This document shows, in pieces, positions 9,677 to 20,000 of a stretch of 64,000 bases of DNA. This stretch comes from Nostoc carneum NIES-2107. GTDB taxonomy: Bacteria > Cyanobacteriota > Cyanobacteriia > Cyanobacteriales > Nostocaceae. How positions within the stretch are numbered: position 1 is the stretch's first letter; the number at the start of each line of letters is the position of its first letter. The notes below the pieces were generated by a model. It was given only the letters and a program-made list of their open reading frames with translations, did no database searches and was not told the origin of the DNA. The translations under genes and the position numbers were made by a program. The stretch spans positions 5,169,007 through 5,233,006 of the forward strand of contig AP018180.1 of NCBI GenBank assembly GCA_002368155.1, written 5' to 3'.

Positions 9677-10804
9677 ATGGCTCAAACTGTGACGCAGAAT
9701 CAGAGGGAAATAATGGCTTTGCAGCCGCTTGATGTTGAGCTGCGTAACGTATTCAAGTTTTTTCACCAAGAACCAGCAGTCAATGGCGTAGATTTGGAAG
9801 TCAGACAAGGGGAATTTTTTAGTATCCTTGGGCCTTCTGGTTGTGGAAAAACAACTATATTACGTTTGATTGCTGGGTTTGAAACAGCGGATGCCGGTAA
9901 GGTACTGATTCAGGGTCAGCCTATGACTAATGTCCCGCCTTACCGCCGACCTGTCAATACGGTATTTCAAAGTTATGCATTGTTCAATCACCTGAATGTG
10001 TGGGATAACATTGCCTTTGGACTGCGATTGAAAAAACTCCGCAAGTCAGACATCGATCATCGAGTCAAAGAAGCTTTAAAACTAGTGAAAATGGAAAGTT
10101 TGCGATCGCGCTTTCCTAATCAACTTTCTGGTGGTCAACAGCAAAGAGTAGCTTTAGCCAGGGCTTTAGTCAACCGTCCATCCGTGGTGTTGCTAGATGA
10201 ACCCTTAGGCGCATTAGATTTAAAGCTACGTAAGGAAATGCAGGTTGAGTTATTAAATTTACACCAAGAACTGCAGTTGACCTTTATCATGGTCACCCAC
10301 GACCAAGAGGAAGCGCTTTCGTTGAGCGATCGCATTGCGGTGATCAATCAAGGGAAAATAGAGCAAGTTGGTACTCCCAGCCAAATTTACGAATTTCCTC
10401 GCACCACTTTTGTGGCTGATTTCATTGGTGATACTAATTTATTCAGCGGTGAAATTGCAGCTTTTGATGCTACTAATGTCCAAATTGAAACTAAAACTGG
10501 GCTAACAATTGTTGTCGCCCGCTATGAAGAAACGCCGACTGAAATATCACAAACAGTAGCCGTAAGCGTGCGTCCCGAAAAAATTCAGTTATCACTTTAT
10601 CCACCAAATTTACCCCATAACTGCTTTGAAGGACGACTAATCAACGTCATGTATTTAGGTACTCACGTTAATTATGTTGTGGAATTAATTAACGGTATTT
10701 CTATCAATGTTTTACAACCCAATACCTTTGGTAGCTTACCCGATCCCAATACACCTATATATGCTTGGTGGGAAGAAAGTGATTGTTTGGCTATTAAGCA
10801 ATAG
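9677..10804 (+). CDS. potA: Spermidine/putrescine-type ABC transporter ATP-binding protein
   Basis: ATPase subunit of a polyamine importer, acting on the cytoplasmic face. The 375 residues include Walker A (GPSGCGKTT, 52-60), the signature [15 protein letters not shown], Walker [13 protein letters not shown], the H-loop MVTHD, and a C-terminal TOBE-like regulatory domain beginning near residue 250. The ATG follows AAGGATT, a fair ribosome binding site. A second ATG at 9713 would remove 12 residues. It is followed by the four-helix gene, potD and potB on the same strand; the second permease potC is about 50 kb away. Polyamine specificity is inferred from the PotA-like sequence and the potD partner. 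Confidence 0.93.
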   Translation: MAQTVTQNQREIMALQPLDVELRNVFKFFHQEPAVNGVDLEVRQGEFFSILGPSGCGKTTILRLIAGFETADAGKVLIQGQPMTNVPPYRRPVNTVFQSYALFNHLNVWDNIAFGLRLKKLRKSDIDHRVKEALKLVKMESLRSRFPNQLSGGQQQRVALARALVNRPSVVLLDEPLGALDLKLRKEMQVELLNLHQELQLTFIMVTHDQEEALSLSDRIAVINQGKIEQVGTPSQIYEFPRTTFVADFIGDTNLFSGEIAAFDATNVQIETKTGLTIVVARYEETPTEISQTVAVSVRPEKIQLSLYPPNLPHNCFEGRLINVMYLGTHVNYVVELINGISINVLQPNTFGSLPDPNTPIYAWWEESDCLAIKQ

Positions 10805-10834
10805 TCAAGGGTCAAGAGTCAAAGGTCAAAAATT
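10803..10834. repeat. Left heptamer border of the four-helix cassette
   Basis: Heptamers of the GTCAAGG/GTCAAGA type (about four copies) immediately follow the potA stop. They are the inverted complement of the GACTCTT repeats at 11219-11255, so the two arrays form imperfect inverted borders around the four-helix gene. Confidence 0.85.
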
Positions 10835-10839
10835 ATGAC

Positions 10840-11214
10840 ATGTCTAGTAAATATTTTCAAGAATTGAGGGTTTATAAATTAGCAGAAAAATTAGCTGATG
10901 AAATTTGGAGGATAGTTGATGAATGGGATATGTTTGCTAAAAATACAATAGGGACACAAATGGTAAGGTCAGCAGATAGTATTGGTGCCAATATTGCAGA
11001 AGGTGTAGGCAGAGGAAGTTACCAAGACAATCGAAGATTTGTCAGAATGGCGAGAGGTTCTTTAAATGAGACTCAACATTGGCTAAGGCGAGCATATAGA
11101 CGGAAATTGTTAACAGTTGAACAGATAGATCTACTCAAATCGATACTGGATGAACTTCGTCCTCAATTGAATTCATACCTCAAATCTATAGGTAACATAA
11201 CAGAAAAATCATGA
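10840..11214 (+). CDS. Four-helix-bundle protein (23S rRNA IVP / S23 family)
   Basis: A protein of 124 residues of the four-helix-bundle family known from intervening sequences of 23S rRNA genes and related to the Avd accessory proteins of diversity-generating retroelements. Characteristic segments are FQELRVYKLAEKLADEIW, the QMVRSADSIGANIAEGVGR core (residues 40-58), and the FVRMARGSLNETQHWLRRA helix. The basic surface suggests nucleic-acid binding, but the function of stand-alone copies is not established. It lies between potA and potD, which normally adjoin, and is bordered by inverted heptamer repeats, which suggests an inserted cassette. It may still be co-transcribed with the pot genes. 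Confidence 0.88.
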   Translation: MSSKYFQELRVYKLAEKLADEIWRIVDEWDMFAKNTIGTQMVRSADSIGANIAEGVGRGSYQDNRRFVRMARGSLNETQHWLRRAYRRKLLTVEQIDLLKSILDELRPQLNSYLKSIGNITEKS

Positions 11215-11218
11215 ATTA

Positions 11219-11255
11219 CTTTTGACCCTTGACTCTTGACTCTTGACTCTTGACA
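11219..11255. repeat. Right heptamer border of the four-helix cassette
   Basis: TTTGACCCTTGACTCTTGAC followed by two more TCTTGAC units. The reverse complement reads GTCAAGAGTCAAGAG and so on, matching the left border at 10803-10834 in inverted orientation. The array ends two bases before the potD start codon, leaving no obvious Shine-Dalgarno sequence for potD. Confidence 0.85.
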
Positions 11256-11256
11256 A

Positions 11257-12342
11257 ATGAAAAACAGACGCAAATTTATCCAATCAATAGCAGCATTTTC
11301 TAGCTTATCTTTAACTGGATGTGGCTGGCGGTTAGCTGATGTCCGCGCTAATGCGAAAACTTCTGGTCAACGCGACCAATTATATCTGTATACTTGGACG
11401 CAATATACTAATAGCCAATTACTCAAAACTTTTAGTGCCCAAACTGGCATGAAAGTATTAGCTGATTTTTATGATTCTAATGATGTCATGCTAGCTAAAT
11501 TGCAAGCTGGTGGTGGCGGTGCTTACAGTATTATCTATCCATCTGATTACATGGTACAAAAGATGGTAGAAAAAGGTTTATTAATAGAAATAGAACATCA
11601 GCGCTTAATTGGCTTAGAAAATTTATTCTCCCGGTTCCAAAATCCTAGCTATGACCAAAATAACCGCTACAGTATTCCTTTTAATTGGGGCACAACTGGT
11701 TTAGTTTATAATTCCGAAATTATTAAAGATGAACCACAAGATTGGGATTATCTTTGGCAAAATCAAGATAAATTGCAAAAACGCATGACCTTACTCAATG
11801 ATGTGCGTGAGGTGATGGGTGCAGTTTTGCGGATGCTAGGCTATTCCTACAATTCCAAAGATGAAAATCAAATTAAACAAGCTTATGAAAAATTGAAAGT
11901 ACTCAAACCTGCAATTACTGCTTTTGATACTGAAGCTTGGCAAAATCAAATTCTAGCAGGAGATTTGGTATTAGCAATGTGTTACTCAGCAGATGCACTG
12001 CGAGTCACTAAAGAAAATCCCAAGTTGAAATATGTAATTCCTCGCAGTGGTTCTTCGTTATGGACTGATACAATTGTAATTCCTAAAGTTGCACCCAATC
12101 CTGATGGTGCCTATGCTTGGATTAATTTTATTTTACAGCCAGAGGTAGCTGCCCAAATGAGCCTAAATCTGAATATTTCTACTCCTAACAGTGCCGGATT
12201 TGAGCAGTTACCTGCAAAGCAACAGCAAAATACTACTTTATTTCCTCCAGAGTCGATTTTAGAAAAATGCGAACGCATTACCCCTTTAGGAGACTTTGAA
12301 GAAGTTTATGAGCGTTACTGGACTCAGTTAACTAGTAGTTAA
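11257..12342 (+). CDS. potD: Extracytoplasmic solute-binding protein, spermidine/putrescine type
   Basis: Periplasmic substrate-binding subunit of the pot ABC importer. The 361 residues start with a twin-arginine-like RRKFIQ segment and a lipobox (LTGC, Cys22), so it is probably a lipoprotein, perhaps Tat-exported. The mature part shows the family pattern: LYLYTWTQYTNSQLLKTF, the YPSDYMVQKMVEKGLL hinge region, NWGTTGLVYN and the C-terminal YERYWTQL. Its start follows the GACTCTT repeat without a clear ribosome binding site. The gene order potA-insert-potD-potB supports a shared operon. Ligand identity (spermidine, putrescine or another cation) is not proven. Confidence 0.9.
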   Translation: MKNRRKFIQSIAAFSSLSLTGCGWRLADVRANAKTSGQRDQLYLYTWTQYTNSQLLKTFSAQTGMKVLADFYDSNDVMLAKLQAGGGGAYSIIYPSDYMVQKMVEKGLLIEIEHQRLIGLENLFSRFQNPSYDQNNRYSIPFNWGTTGLVYNSEIIKDEPQDWDYLWQNQDKLQKRMTLLNDVREVMGAVLRMLGYSYNSKDENQIKQAYEKLKVLKPAITAFDTEAWQNQILAGDLVLAMCYSADALRVTKENPKLKYVIPRSGSSLWTDTIVIPKVAPNPDGAYAWINFILQPEVAAQMSLNLNISTPNSAGFEQLPAKQQQNTTLFPPESILEKCERITPLGDFEEVYERYWTQLTSS

Positions 12343-12373
12343 AATTTGGTAATTTTTTCTGGCAATATCTATT

Positions 12374-13267
12374 GTGTCTAATCAAATGCTGTCTGAGCAA
12401 AAAAAGTTAAAAGTGCATCACCCAAATTTTAGTTGGCTCCAACCTTTAATATTGTTGGCACCTGCTGGGATTTGGTTAATTCTGTTATTGGTATTACCTA
12501 CATTAATAATTTTAGAGTTGAGTTTAGTACCGAATATCCGACCAGGAGATTTAGTAAATCCTAGTGGCTTACAAAACTATCTAAGAATACTCGACCCTCT
12601 TTATTTACATGTCATTATCCGTTCCGTAATTTTGGCGGCTAGTACGACAGTTATTTGTTTAATATTCAGCTTTCCAGTAGCCTATTGGATTGCTCAACTT
12701 GCACCAAAACGCTGGCGTAATCTCTTATTATTAACCTTTATTTTACCTTTGTGGACTTCTTCTTTACTCCGTTCCTACGCTTGGATTACAATTCTGCGTC
12801 CTACGGGTTTATTAAATAGTTTATTAAAAATATTTCATTTACCAGCTTTAGAGGTACTTAACCAAATTCCTGCTGTATTGGTAGGCATGAGTTATAGTTT
12901 ATTGCCTTATATGGTGTTAATTTTATATGCTTCTTTAGAAAAATTAGATATCCGCTTACTAGAAGCAGCCGCAGATTTAGGAGCAAATCCCAGACAGGTA
13001 TTTTGGCAGGTTACAGTACCACAAATTTTGCCTGGAATTACAGCAGGTTCAATGTTAGTTTTCATTACTGGATTAGGAGATTTTATTAACCCAGAATTAC
13101 TAGGTGGTGCTTCTAGTATGACAGCAGCAAGATTAGTTTATAACCAGTTTCTCGGTGCTACCCAAAATTGGGGCTTTGGTTCCGCTTTGAGTATGACATT
13201 AATTTTGCTGGTGAGTATTGCGATCGCACTTTTAATTAAGTTTGGCGAAGCGACACCCCAGCGGTAA
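12374..13267 (+). CDS. potB: Spermidine/putrescine-type ABC permease
   Basis: Inner-membrane permease of the polyamine importer, 297 residues with six predicted helices, the first at about residues 21-44. The EAA loop that docks the ATPase is seen as EAAADLGANPRQVFWQVTVPQILPG near residues 196-220. The annotated start is GTG at 12374, 31 bases after potD; an ATG four codons further in is an alternative. The usual partner PotC is not next; the following gene is a convergent histidine kinase. PotC is found at 63074-63874. Confidence 0.92.
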   Translation: MSNQMLSEQKKLKVHHPNFSWLQPLILLAPAGIWLILLLVLPTLIILELSLVPNIRPGDLVNPSGLQNYLRILDPLYLHVIIRSVILAASTTVICLIFSFPVAYWIAQLAPKRWRNLLLLTFILPLWTSSLLRSYAWITILRPTGLLNSLLKIFHLPALEVLNQIPAVLVGMSYSLLPYMVLILYASLEKLDIRLLEAAADLGANPRQVFWQVTVPQILPGITAGSMLVFITGLGDFINPELLGGASSMTAARLVYNQFLGATQNWGFGSALSMTLILLVSIAIALLIKFGEATPQR

Positions 13268-13280
13268 TATCAAGTAAAAC

Positions 13281-16200
13281 TTAATTTCTCTCTCGCAATA
13301 ACTCCAGTACGATCGCAATTACACTATTGGGATCGATTGGCTTGGCAATATGGCGCTGAAATCCAGCTTTTACCGCCTCCTCTTTATCGCTTTCGCCAGC
13401 ATAGGCTGTTAAAGCAATGGCTGGAATTGGCGGCTTTTGTTGTTGGGCTTGCAAATTGCGGATATGGCGGATGAGCGTATAACCGTCTATTTCTGGCATT
13501 CCAATATCGCTGAGCAGAATATCTGGTTGAAATTGCTCTAATTCTTGCCAAGCATCGATTGCTGAAGCTATTGCTCTGACAATTGCACCGTTTTCTTGTA
13601 GGAGAAACGCTAGCAACTCTCGCGTATCTGCATTATCATCCACAACTAAGGTGCGAATACCAGCAAGGGGTAGCTGGGGAAGGGGTGAAACATGAGATGC
13701 TTGTATTTGCTCATTGCTGTTTTCATCTTTGAGCAATGGTAGCTGAATGATAAAGCAAGCACCTTCGCCTTCACCGGAGCTATCTGCCCAAATTGTACCG
13801 CCATGCATTTCTACAATTTGTCGGGCGATCGCTAATCCTAACCCCAATCCGCCAAACTGACGGGTGGTAGAACCATCTTCTTGGCGAAAATACTCGAATA
13901 CATGGGGCAAAAACTCGGGATTAATACCTTTACCTGTATCAATCACTTGAATTTGCGCCTGGGAATTCATTTGTGTGAGTTTAACTTCCACTCGTCCGCC
14001 AATGGGTGTAAATTTCACGGCGTTAGAAAGCAGGTTCCACACTGCTTGCTGTAATCGTGCTGCATCACCAGAAACCTTACTCACCTCTGGATCTAAGCTG
14101 ACTGCAATGTGAATTGATTTGGCTTCAGCCGCCAAGCGCACGGTTTCTAGAGCAGCGGTAATCACAAAAACTAAACTTACAGAAGCCGCTTTCAGCGTCA
14201 GTTTACCCCGCATAATTCGGGAAATATCGAGTAAATCTTCAATCAGTTGGGCTTGCAACTTCGCATTGCGCTCGATTGTTGCCAAGGCTTGCGCTGTCCT
14301 CGCTTCATCCATTTTGCGCCCTTGTAGCAATTGTACCCAACCCAAAATCGGATTTAAGGGCGATCGCAATTCATGGGACAATACCGCTAAAAATTCATCT
14401 TTAATGCGGTTAGCACGTTCGGCTTCTTCCCTGGCTAATTTCTCGTGGGCAAGTGCTTTGGCGCGTTCCTGTTCCAGTTGTTTTTGATCGTCAATATCCG
14501 TCGCCGTTCCAAACCATTTAATTACTTCACCCCGTTCATTTTTCAGCGGTACAGCTTGGTGTAAATGCCAGCGATATAAGCCATCGGCACGGCGAATTCT
14601 ACCTTCTGCCTGATAATGACTACCATCTTGTTGCGCTAATTGCCATTGCTCGCCCAGAATCGGCACGTCGTCAGGATGGACAATGCCTTCCCAGCCGTAA
14701 ATTTTTGCTTGTGCTAGCGTCAGACCTGTAAAATCTGACCAGCGTTGATTAACATCAAGTAGCGTTCCCTCGCTGTTAGCTGTCCACACCAATTGCGGGA
14801 TTAAGTCTGCCAGATAGCGATAGCGTTCTTCGCTTTGCCGCAACGCTAATTCTGCCTTTCTGCGGTCGGCGAGTTCTGTTTGTGCTTGTTGATACAATAC
14901 AGCTTGCTGAATCGCGATCGCCACTTGCCTGGCTAATTGCTGAAGTAATTCTATGTCGGATGTTTGCCAAGAGCGAGGTGCAGCGCAGTGATGGGCAATT
15001 AGCAATCCCCACAAATGATCCCCTTGCAAAATCGGCACTACTAAATTAGCTCGGACTTGAAACTGAGCCAGTAGTTCGATATGGCACTCTTGAAAGCCTG
15101 CGGTGTAAATATCTGCGATCGCCAGCACTCGCCCTTGCTGGTAGAGATTGGTATAGCTGCTATCAAAGCAGGGATCGGTAATTGTTGATGCCAAAATTGC
15201 CGTCCACCCAGCACCAACTGATTCTGATACCACTGTTCCTGATGAGTCTGCATTGATGCGGAAAATTAGCACGCGATCGCAGTTGAGTACTTGTCTGGTG
15301 AGATGTGCTGTGGTGTGCAGAATCTCATCTAAATTGAGGGATTGATGAATTTGCTGGGTAATTTGGGCAACTAAGCGTTCTCGCTCATATTGCTGCTGAC
15401 GTTCTGCTTCTACCAGTTTGCGATCGCTAATATCTTGCGCTGTTCCCGCTATTTGTACAGGTTGACCATTTTCTTGATAAAAAACGCGACCCCAACAACC
15501 CAACCACCGCACACAACCATCGGCAAGTAGAATCCGGTATTCTACTTGATAGTCGCTACCCCTTGCCAATGCACGATTGAGGATTTCAATTACTGGATGG
15601 CGATCATCAGGATGGATGCGCCTTTCCCAAGCCTCATAAGTTCCCTCAAAGCTACCAGGAGCCATACCATACAAACGCTCTAAATGCTCAGACCAAACAA
15701 CTTTACCTGTCTGAATATTCCACTCCCAAATTCCCTGGCGGGATGCTTCCAAAGCTAAATGCAGGCGGGCTTCGCTTTGTTGTAACCTCATGCGTAACTG
15801 CGCTTTGTTAATCGCGCAGCCCACGGTAAATTGTAAATCATCCGCCGTAATCCGGCCTTTAATCAAGTAATCCTCAGCTCCAGCTTTGAGAATTTGGACT
15901 GCGATCGCTTCGTTACCTTGTCCAGTCACCACAATTACTGGTGGTGAGTTGCCATTACTTTGATTCTTCAGAGTTTCTAAAAATTCCACGCCTTCAAAAT
16001 CTGGCAGTCTGTAGTCTAATAACACCACATCAGGCTGGTAACGTTGGCAAATCTCTAAAGCTTCTTCTCCGTTTTCTGCTTCTAAAATTTTGTAATCTTG
16101 TTCCGAGTCTTGCCGTAAATAACGCTGATAAATTACCCTATCTTCCGCGCAATCTTCCACTATCAAAATAGTATGCTGCGTCTGTTCTGTCGGCATTGCC

Positions 16201-16640
16201 AATACAGCAGTTGCTTGATTATCTGAGCGCTGCTGTGCGGTAATGTCACCAAAGGTAGTAACCACAGCCCAAGGATGCGGATTATTTGACTGAAACAACG
16301 GCTGAGCATCGATTTTAATCCAAGTTAGCTCACCGCTGGGTTGATAAATACCCATCACCACCCCAACAACTGGTTGAGCCGTTTGCAATGCAACTTTAGC
16401 TGGATGAGTTTCGCCGTCAAATGGCGATCCATCTTCGTGAATAGCTGGAGAGAGATGATTAAAAGAGGTGCAACCTTGTATCTGCTGTAAAGTAAATCCT
16501 AGTATTTTTTCAGCAGCAGCATTACAAGCTTGAATCGTACCATCAGCAAGGTGAAAGACCATTCCTGCTTCTGAACTGGCAGAGATTACAGGCTGCGGTG
16601 GAAAATCTCCATCAACTCTCTCTGGCACCTGGAACACCAC
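13281..16640 (-). CDS. Hybrid histidine kinase with PAS, REC and DXCF-type cyanobacteriochrome-like GAF domains
   Basis: A soluble sensor kinase of 1119 residues. Domain order: PAS (about 20-140), receiver (157-275, with VVLLDYRLPD), PAS with PAC (290-410), GAF (430-585), PAS (605-725), HisKA with SHELRSPL (phospho-acceptor His756), HATPase_c (NLLSNAVKFTP, DTGKGI, GGLGLGLAI), and a C-terminal receiver (SDIGMPEIDGY). The GAF domain carries DPCF (Cys491) and a Cys519-His520 pair, the two-cysteine pattern of DXCF cyanobacteriochromes, so bilin binding and blue/green light sensing are plausible. No membrane helix is seen. It lies 440 bases downstream of the che-like block on the same strand. Its output partner is unknown. 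No classical signal for co-transcription is visible. Confidence 0.9.
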   Translation of the reverse strand: MVFQVPERVDGDFPPQPVISASSEAGMVFHLADGTIQACNAAAEKILGFTLQQIQGCTSFNHLSPAIHEDGSPFDGETHPAKVALQTAQPVVGVVMGIYQPSGELTWIKIDAQPLFQSNNPHPWAVVTTFGDITAQQRSDNQATAVLAMPTEQTQHTILIVEDCAEDRVIYQRYLRQDSEQDYKILEAENGEEALEICQRYQPDVVLLDYRLPDFEGVEFLETLKNQSNGNSPPVIVVTGQGNEAIAVQILKAGAEDYLIKGRITADDLQFTVGCAINKAQLRMRLQQSEARLHLALEASRQGIWEWNIQTGKVVWSEHLERLYGMAPGSFEGTYEAWERRIHPDDRHPVIEILNRALARGSDYQVEYRILLADGCVRWLGCWGRVFYQENGQPVQIAGTAQDISDRKLVEAERQQQYERERLVAQITQQIHQSLNLDEILHTTAHLTRQVLNCDRVLIFRINADSSGTVVSESVGAGWTAILASTITDPCFDSSYTNLYQQGRVLAIADIYTAGFQECHIELLAQFQVRANLVVPILQGDHLWGLLIAHHCAAPRSWQTSDIELLQQLARQVAIAIQQAVLYQQAQTELADRRKAELALRQSEERYRYLADLIPQLVWTANSEGTLLDVNQRWSDFTGLTLAQAKIYGWEGIVHPDDVPILGEQWQLAQQDGSHYQAEGRIRRADGLYRWHLHQAVPLKNERGEVIKWFGTATDIDDQKQLEQERAKALAHEKLAREEAERANRIKDEFLAVLSHELRSPLNPILGWVQLLQGRKMDEARTAQALATIERNAKLQAQLIEDLLDISRIMRGKLTLKAASVSLVFVITAALETVRLAAEAKSIHIAVSLDPEVSKVSGDAARLQQAVWNLLSNAVKFTPIGGRVEVKLTQMNSQAQIQVIDTGKGINPEFLPHVFEYFRQEDGSTTRQFGGLGLGLAIARQIVEMHGGTIWADSSGEGEGACFIIQLPLLKDENSNEQIQASHVSPLPQLPLAGIRTLVVDDNADTRELLAFLLQENGAIVRAIASAIDAWQELEQFQPDILLSDIGMPEIDGYTLIRHIRNLQAQQQKPPIPAIALTAYAGESDKEEAVKAGFQRHIAKPIDPNSVIAIVLELLRERN

Positions 16641-17081
16641 TTGTCTTCCTCCTGAAAAATACTAGTACAGTGCAGCGCCAATAACTAGACAGATTTTCCT
16701 GACTTACCCAAGATTGCCGCCATAAATCAATACTATCCCCACGGAGAAACTCATGAGTTACATAATTCATCATCTATTAAAAAGCTGCCATATAGCGTTT
16801 TATTTCTGTAGCTCATCAATATGGGAAACGGGATAGGAATAATATTTAATTTTTGAAATTACGCACGTGGTGTACGTTAGGCATAAGCCGTAACGCACAC
16901 TACATGGTACTGAGATTTTTTCAGAAATTAAATCGGATTTCGATATACAGCACTTTTGAAGTAAGTGAGGTACATCATGAGTAATGAGTAACAAGTAGGA
17001 AATTTACTTATTACTCACTACTTATTACTCATTACTTTGTTCAATTAGTTGCTGTACCCCATAAACATCGCATCTGCTGTA
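16641..17081. other. Intergenic region with REP-like palindrome and inverted heptamers
   Basis: No gene supported. It contains a GTACGTTAGGC...CGTAACGCAC type palindrome (about 16867-16905), shared with copies near 41371 and 42141, and an inverted pair of ATGAGTAATGAGTA and TACTTATTACTCAT repeats (16976-17034) that could fold into a long hairpin behind the CheA gene. Confidence 0.6.
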
Positions 17082-20000
17082 TCAGGACTTACTCATAATT
17101 AAATTATTAGATATATCCTGCTTTTTATTACTTAAATCTTCCACTAGAGAAATTAAAGTTTCTTCTAAATATGGCTTAGTTAAGTAAGCTGTTGCCCCTA
17201 AAGCTTGAGCAAGTTGGCGATGTTTTTCTGCACTGCGCGAAGTCAGAATTACTATAGGTAAATCTGCAAGATTTGGGCTTTGACGAATATTCGATAACAA
17301 CTCAAAGCCATTCATCCGGGGCATTTCTAAATCAGAAATTACTACTTTTATTTCTGGATGTCTTTGTAATTGTTCTAGGGCTTCCACACCATTTTGTGCT
17401 TGTAATACTTGATAGCCAGATTTTTGCAACGTTAAAGAAATAGTTTGTCGCAGACTAATCGCATCATCTACCACCAAAAGCACAGCGGATGACTTAGGAT
17501 TAGCTAATGTAGCCTGGCCGACCTGAGTTGATGTTGTATTGCTGACAGGAGAAGCAGCTAATAAAGGTGTAGAGTTAATATTAACGCTTGATAAACTTAA
17601 AGCTGCTTTATTTGCCAAATAAGCAGTTGAGGGAATGCTACTTTCTAGGGTTGCTTGCATTTCATAAGACTCTAAAAGTAGCGTCGGATCGATGACTAAA
17701 ATGAGAGTACCGTTAGCTAAACTACTACAACCATAAATATATTTTGGGGGAGCGATCGCATTTCCTAAAGGTCTAATTACTAGCTCTTGTTCACCGATAA
17801 TTTGGTCAACTTCTAAGCCGAACATTTCTTGATTGCGCCGCAGTAATAATACAGGTTCTTGAGTAATTCCTGTATCATAAGGAGTTTGGGAATTATTCAG
17901 ATTAACATTGTTCAGTAATGGCCCGTGATAATACATCAACTCAGAAATGCGGCTGAGGCTAACCATGCGCTGCTCTTGGTCTGTGTTGTAGTACAATACT
18001 TTTCTGCCATCAAATTCTCTAATTTGCTGCTCTGAAGGAATTAAGATTTTTTCTAGGTTATCTAACAGTAAGGCATAGAAAACACCCTCTGCTTGCACCA
18101 GCATTAATTTATCTGTAGTCATAGAAAAAGGAACTTTAAGTATAAATTTTGTGCCTTGGTTAGGAAATGATTTCACCGAAATTGAGCCATTGAGCGCGTG
18201 TAATTGCGATCGCACAATATCTAAACCCATACCTCTGCCAGAAATTTCACTTACCTGTTCGGCGGTAGAAAATCCCGGTGCAAACATCAAATCGAGAATT
18301 TCGGATTCAGTGGGGTTATAAACATCAGCTAATAGACTCAACTCAACAGCTTTTTGGCGAATTTTCTCTAAATTTATACCTTGACCATCATCCCTAACTT
18401 CAATTACAGTTTGGCTACCTTGATGATAAGCAGAAATTTCGATTACAGCTTGTTCTGGTTTACCCAGAGATTGGCGAACTTGCTGTGTTTCAATACCATG
18501 ATCGAAGGCATTACGTACTAAATGTAATAGTGGATCGTAGAGTTTTTCTGCGATCGCCTTATCTACTAATACATCAGTACCACTAACTTTAAAGTCTACC
18601 AGTTTGGCATAAACATTCCCCATTTTTTTCACCATTTGCGGGAATCGATTCATGATATTGCCTAACGGCGACATTCTGGCTTCCACCAAGTTATCGATAA
18701 TATTTAGTGTTAATCTCTGCTTTTTCTCACTCAGTTGATTAGCTTGTGTCAGCAATAAATCTAAAGATTCAGTGATTTCTTGCAATTGAAGGGTTTCTTC
18801 TATAGCCTCATGCAATGTCATCTGAAATTCTGTATATACATCCATTTCTAAAGCATCAAATTTCACAGGTGCAAAATTTTGTCGATGCTGTAAAGCAGCA
18901 GTTTGCATCTGTAAAGGTAAATCACCCAGTTGACTTAAAATGCTTTGCTGTTTATTAAGTCGCTGTACTAATTGGTCAATGATTTCTCCAACTTGTTCGT
19001 CTTGTAATATCCGCTGTTTTTGCTTAATTAATAGTTCTCCAGCCAAGTAATTCAGGCGTTGTAATCCATCTGTATCAACTCGCACAAAAGAATGGTGACG
19101 TGAATTCTTTTGGACATTAGCAGCAATTTTATCTTCTATTTCTTGATGAATATCAACAGCAGAAGTTGTAATATTGGCAACTACTGGCTCTTGCACAGCT
19201 ATGGAAGTGATTGTTGCTGTTTCAGGTACAGCTTGGGCAATTTCTGGAGTTTCTGCAGTCTCTACAATTTCATAAGTAGAATTTAAATTAACTTCTCCAC
19301 CCCAGATTTTTTCCAGTAAGTTATCAGCCTCTGTTATTTCTGGCGGAGGGGCTATTTCTTTAAAGACTAATAGTTTTTGCAGCTTAGGACTATCCAGCCA
19401 ATTTTTTTCTGGGGCTGTGACTGGCGGATATTTTTTATATGCTTGAGCTAATTTACCAATTTGCTGTTGTAATGTGGAAACTATAGATTTATCACTATTC
19501 GCTTGCTGTTCTGAATAATAAAATCTGACGACAGCAAGAATAATTGTCAATATCACACCTTGGCGATAAAGGATAAGACCCTGGCTATCTTTTGCCTCTT
19601 GGATAAAACCTAAAAATTGACTTAACCAATGTTCAATATAAGTCAGTAATTCTTCATTTTCAGGTGCTACTAGCAAAGACAAACTCAAGTTTTCTTGAGG
19701 AATTTCTCGATAATGATTAAACCAGCCAAAAATATAGCGAATAACTTGAATATAAAACTTAGCTTGCGTTGGGGTTAGCGGCTGATTTTTAAGATTGCCA
19801 GATGTAATTAAAAATTTATATAATTGCTTAATTTGAGTTTGTAAATCGTTGTGATCAAGAGATATATTTGTAACTGCTTTTAGCTCATTTGTGACTAGAT
19901 TAGCTAAACTTTGCAAAGCTAAACTAGGTTCTCCCCCAGAAGTGCGATCGCCACCCAATACCGCTGCTTGTGCCTGCTGTAAATTAGCGAGAGCAGCTTC

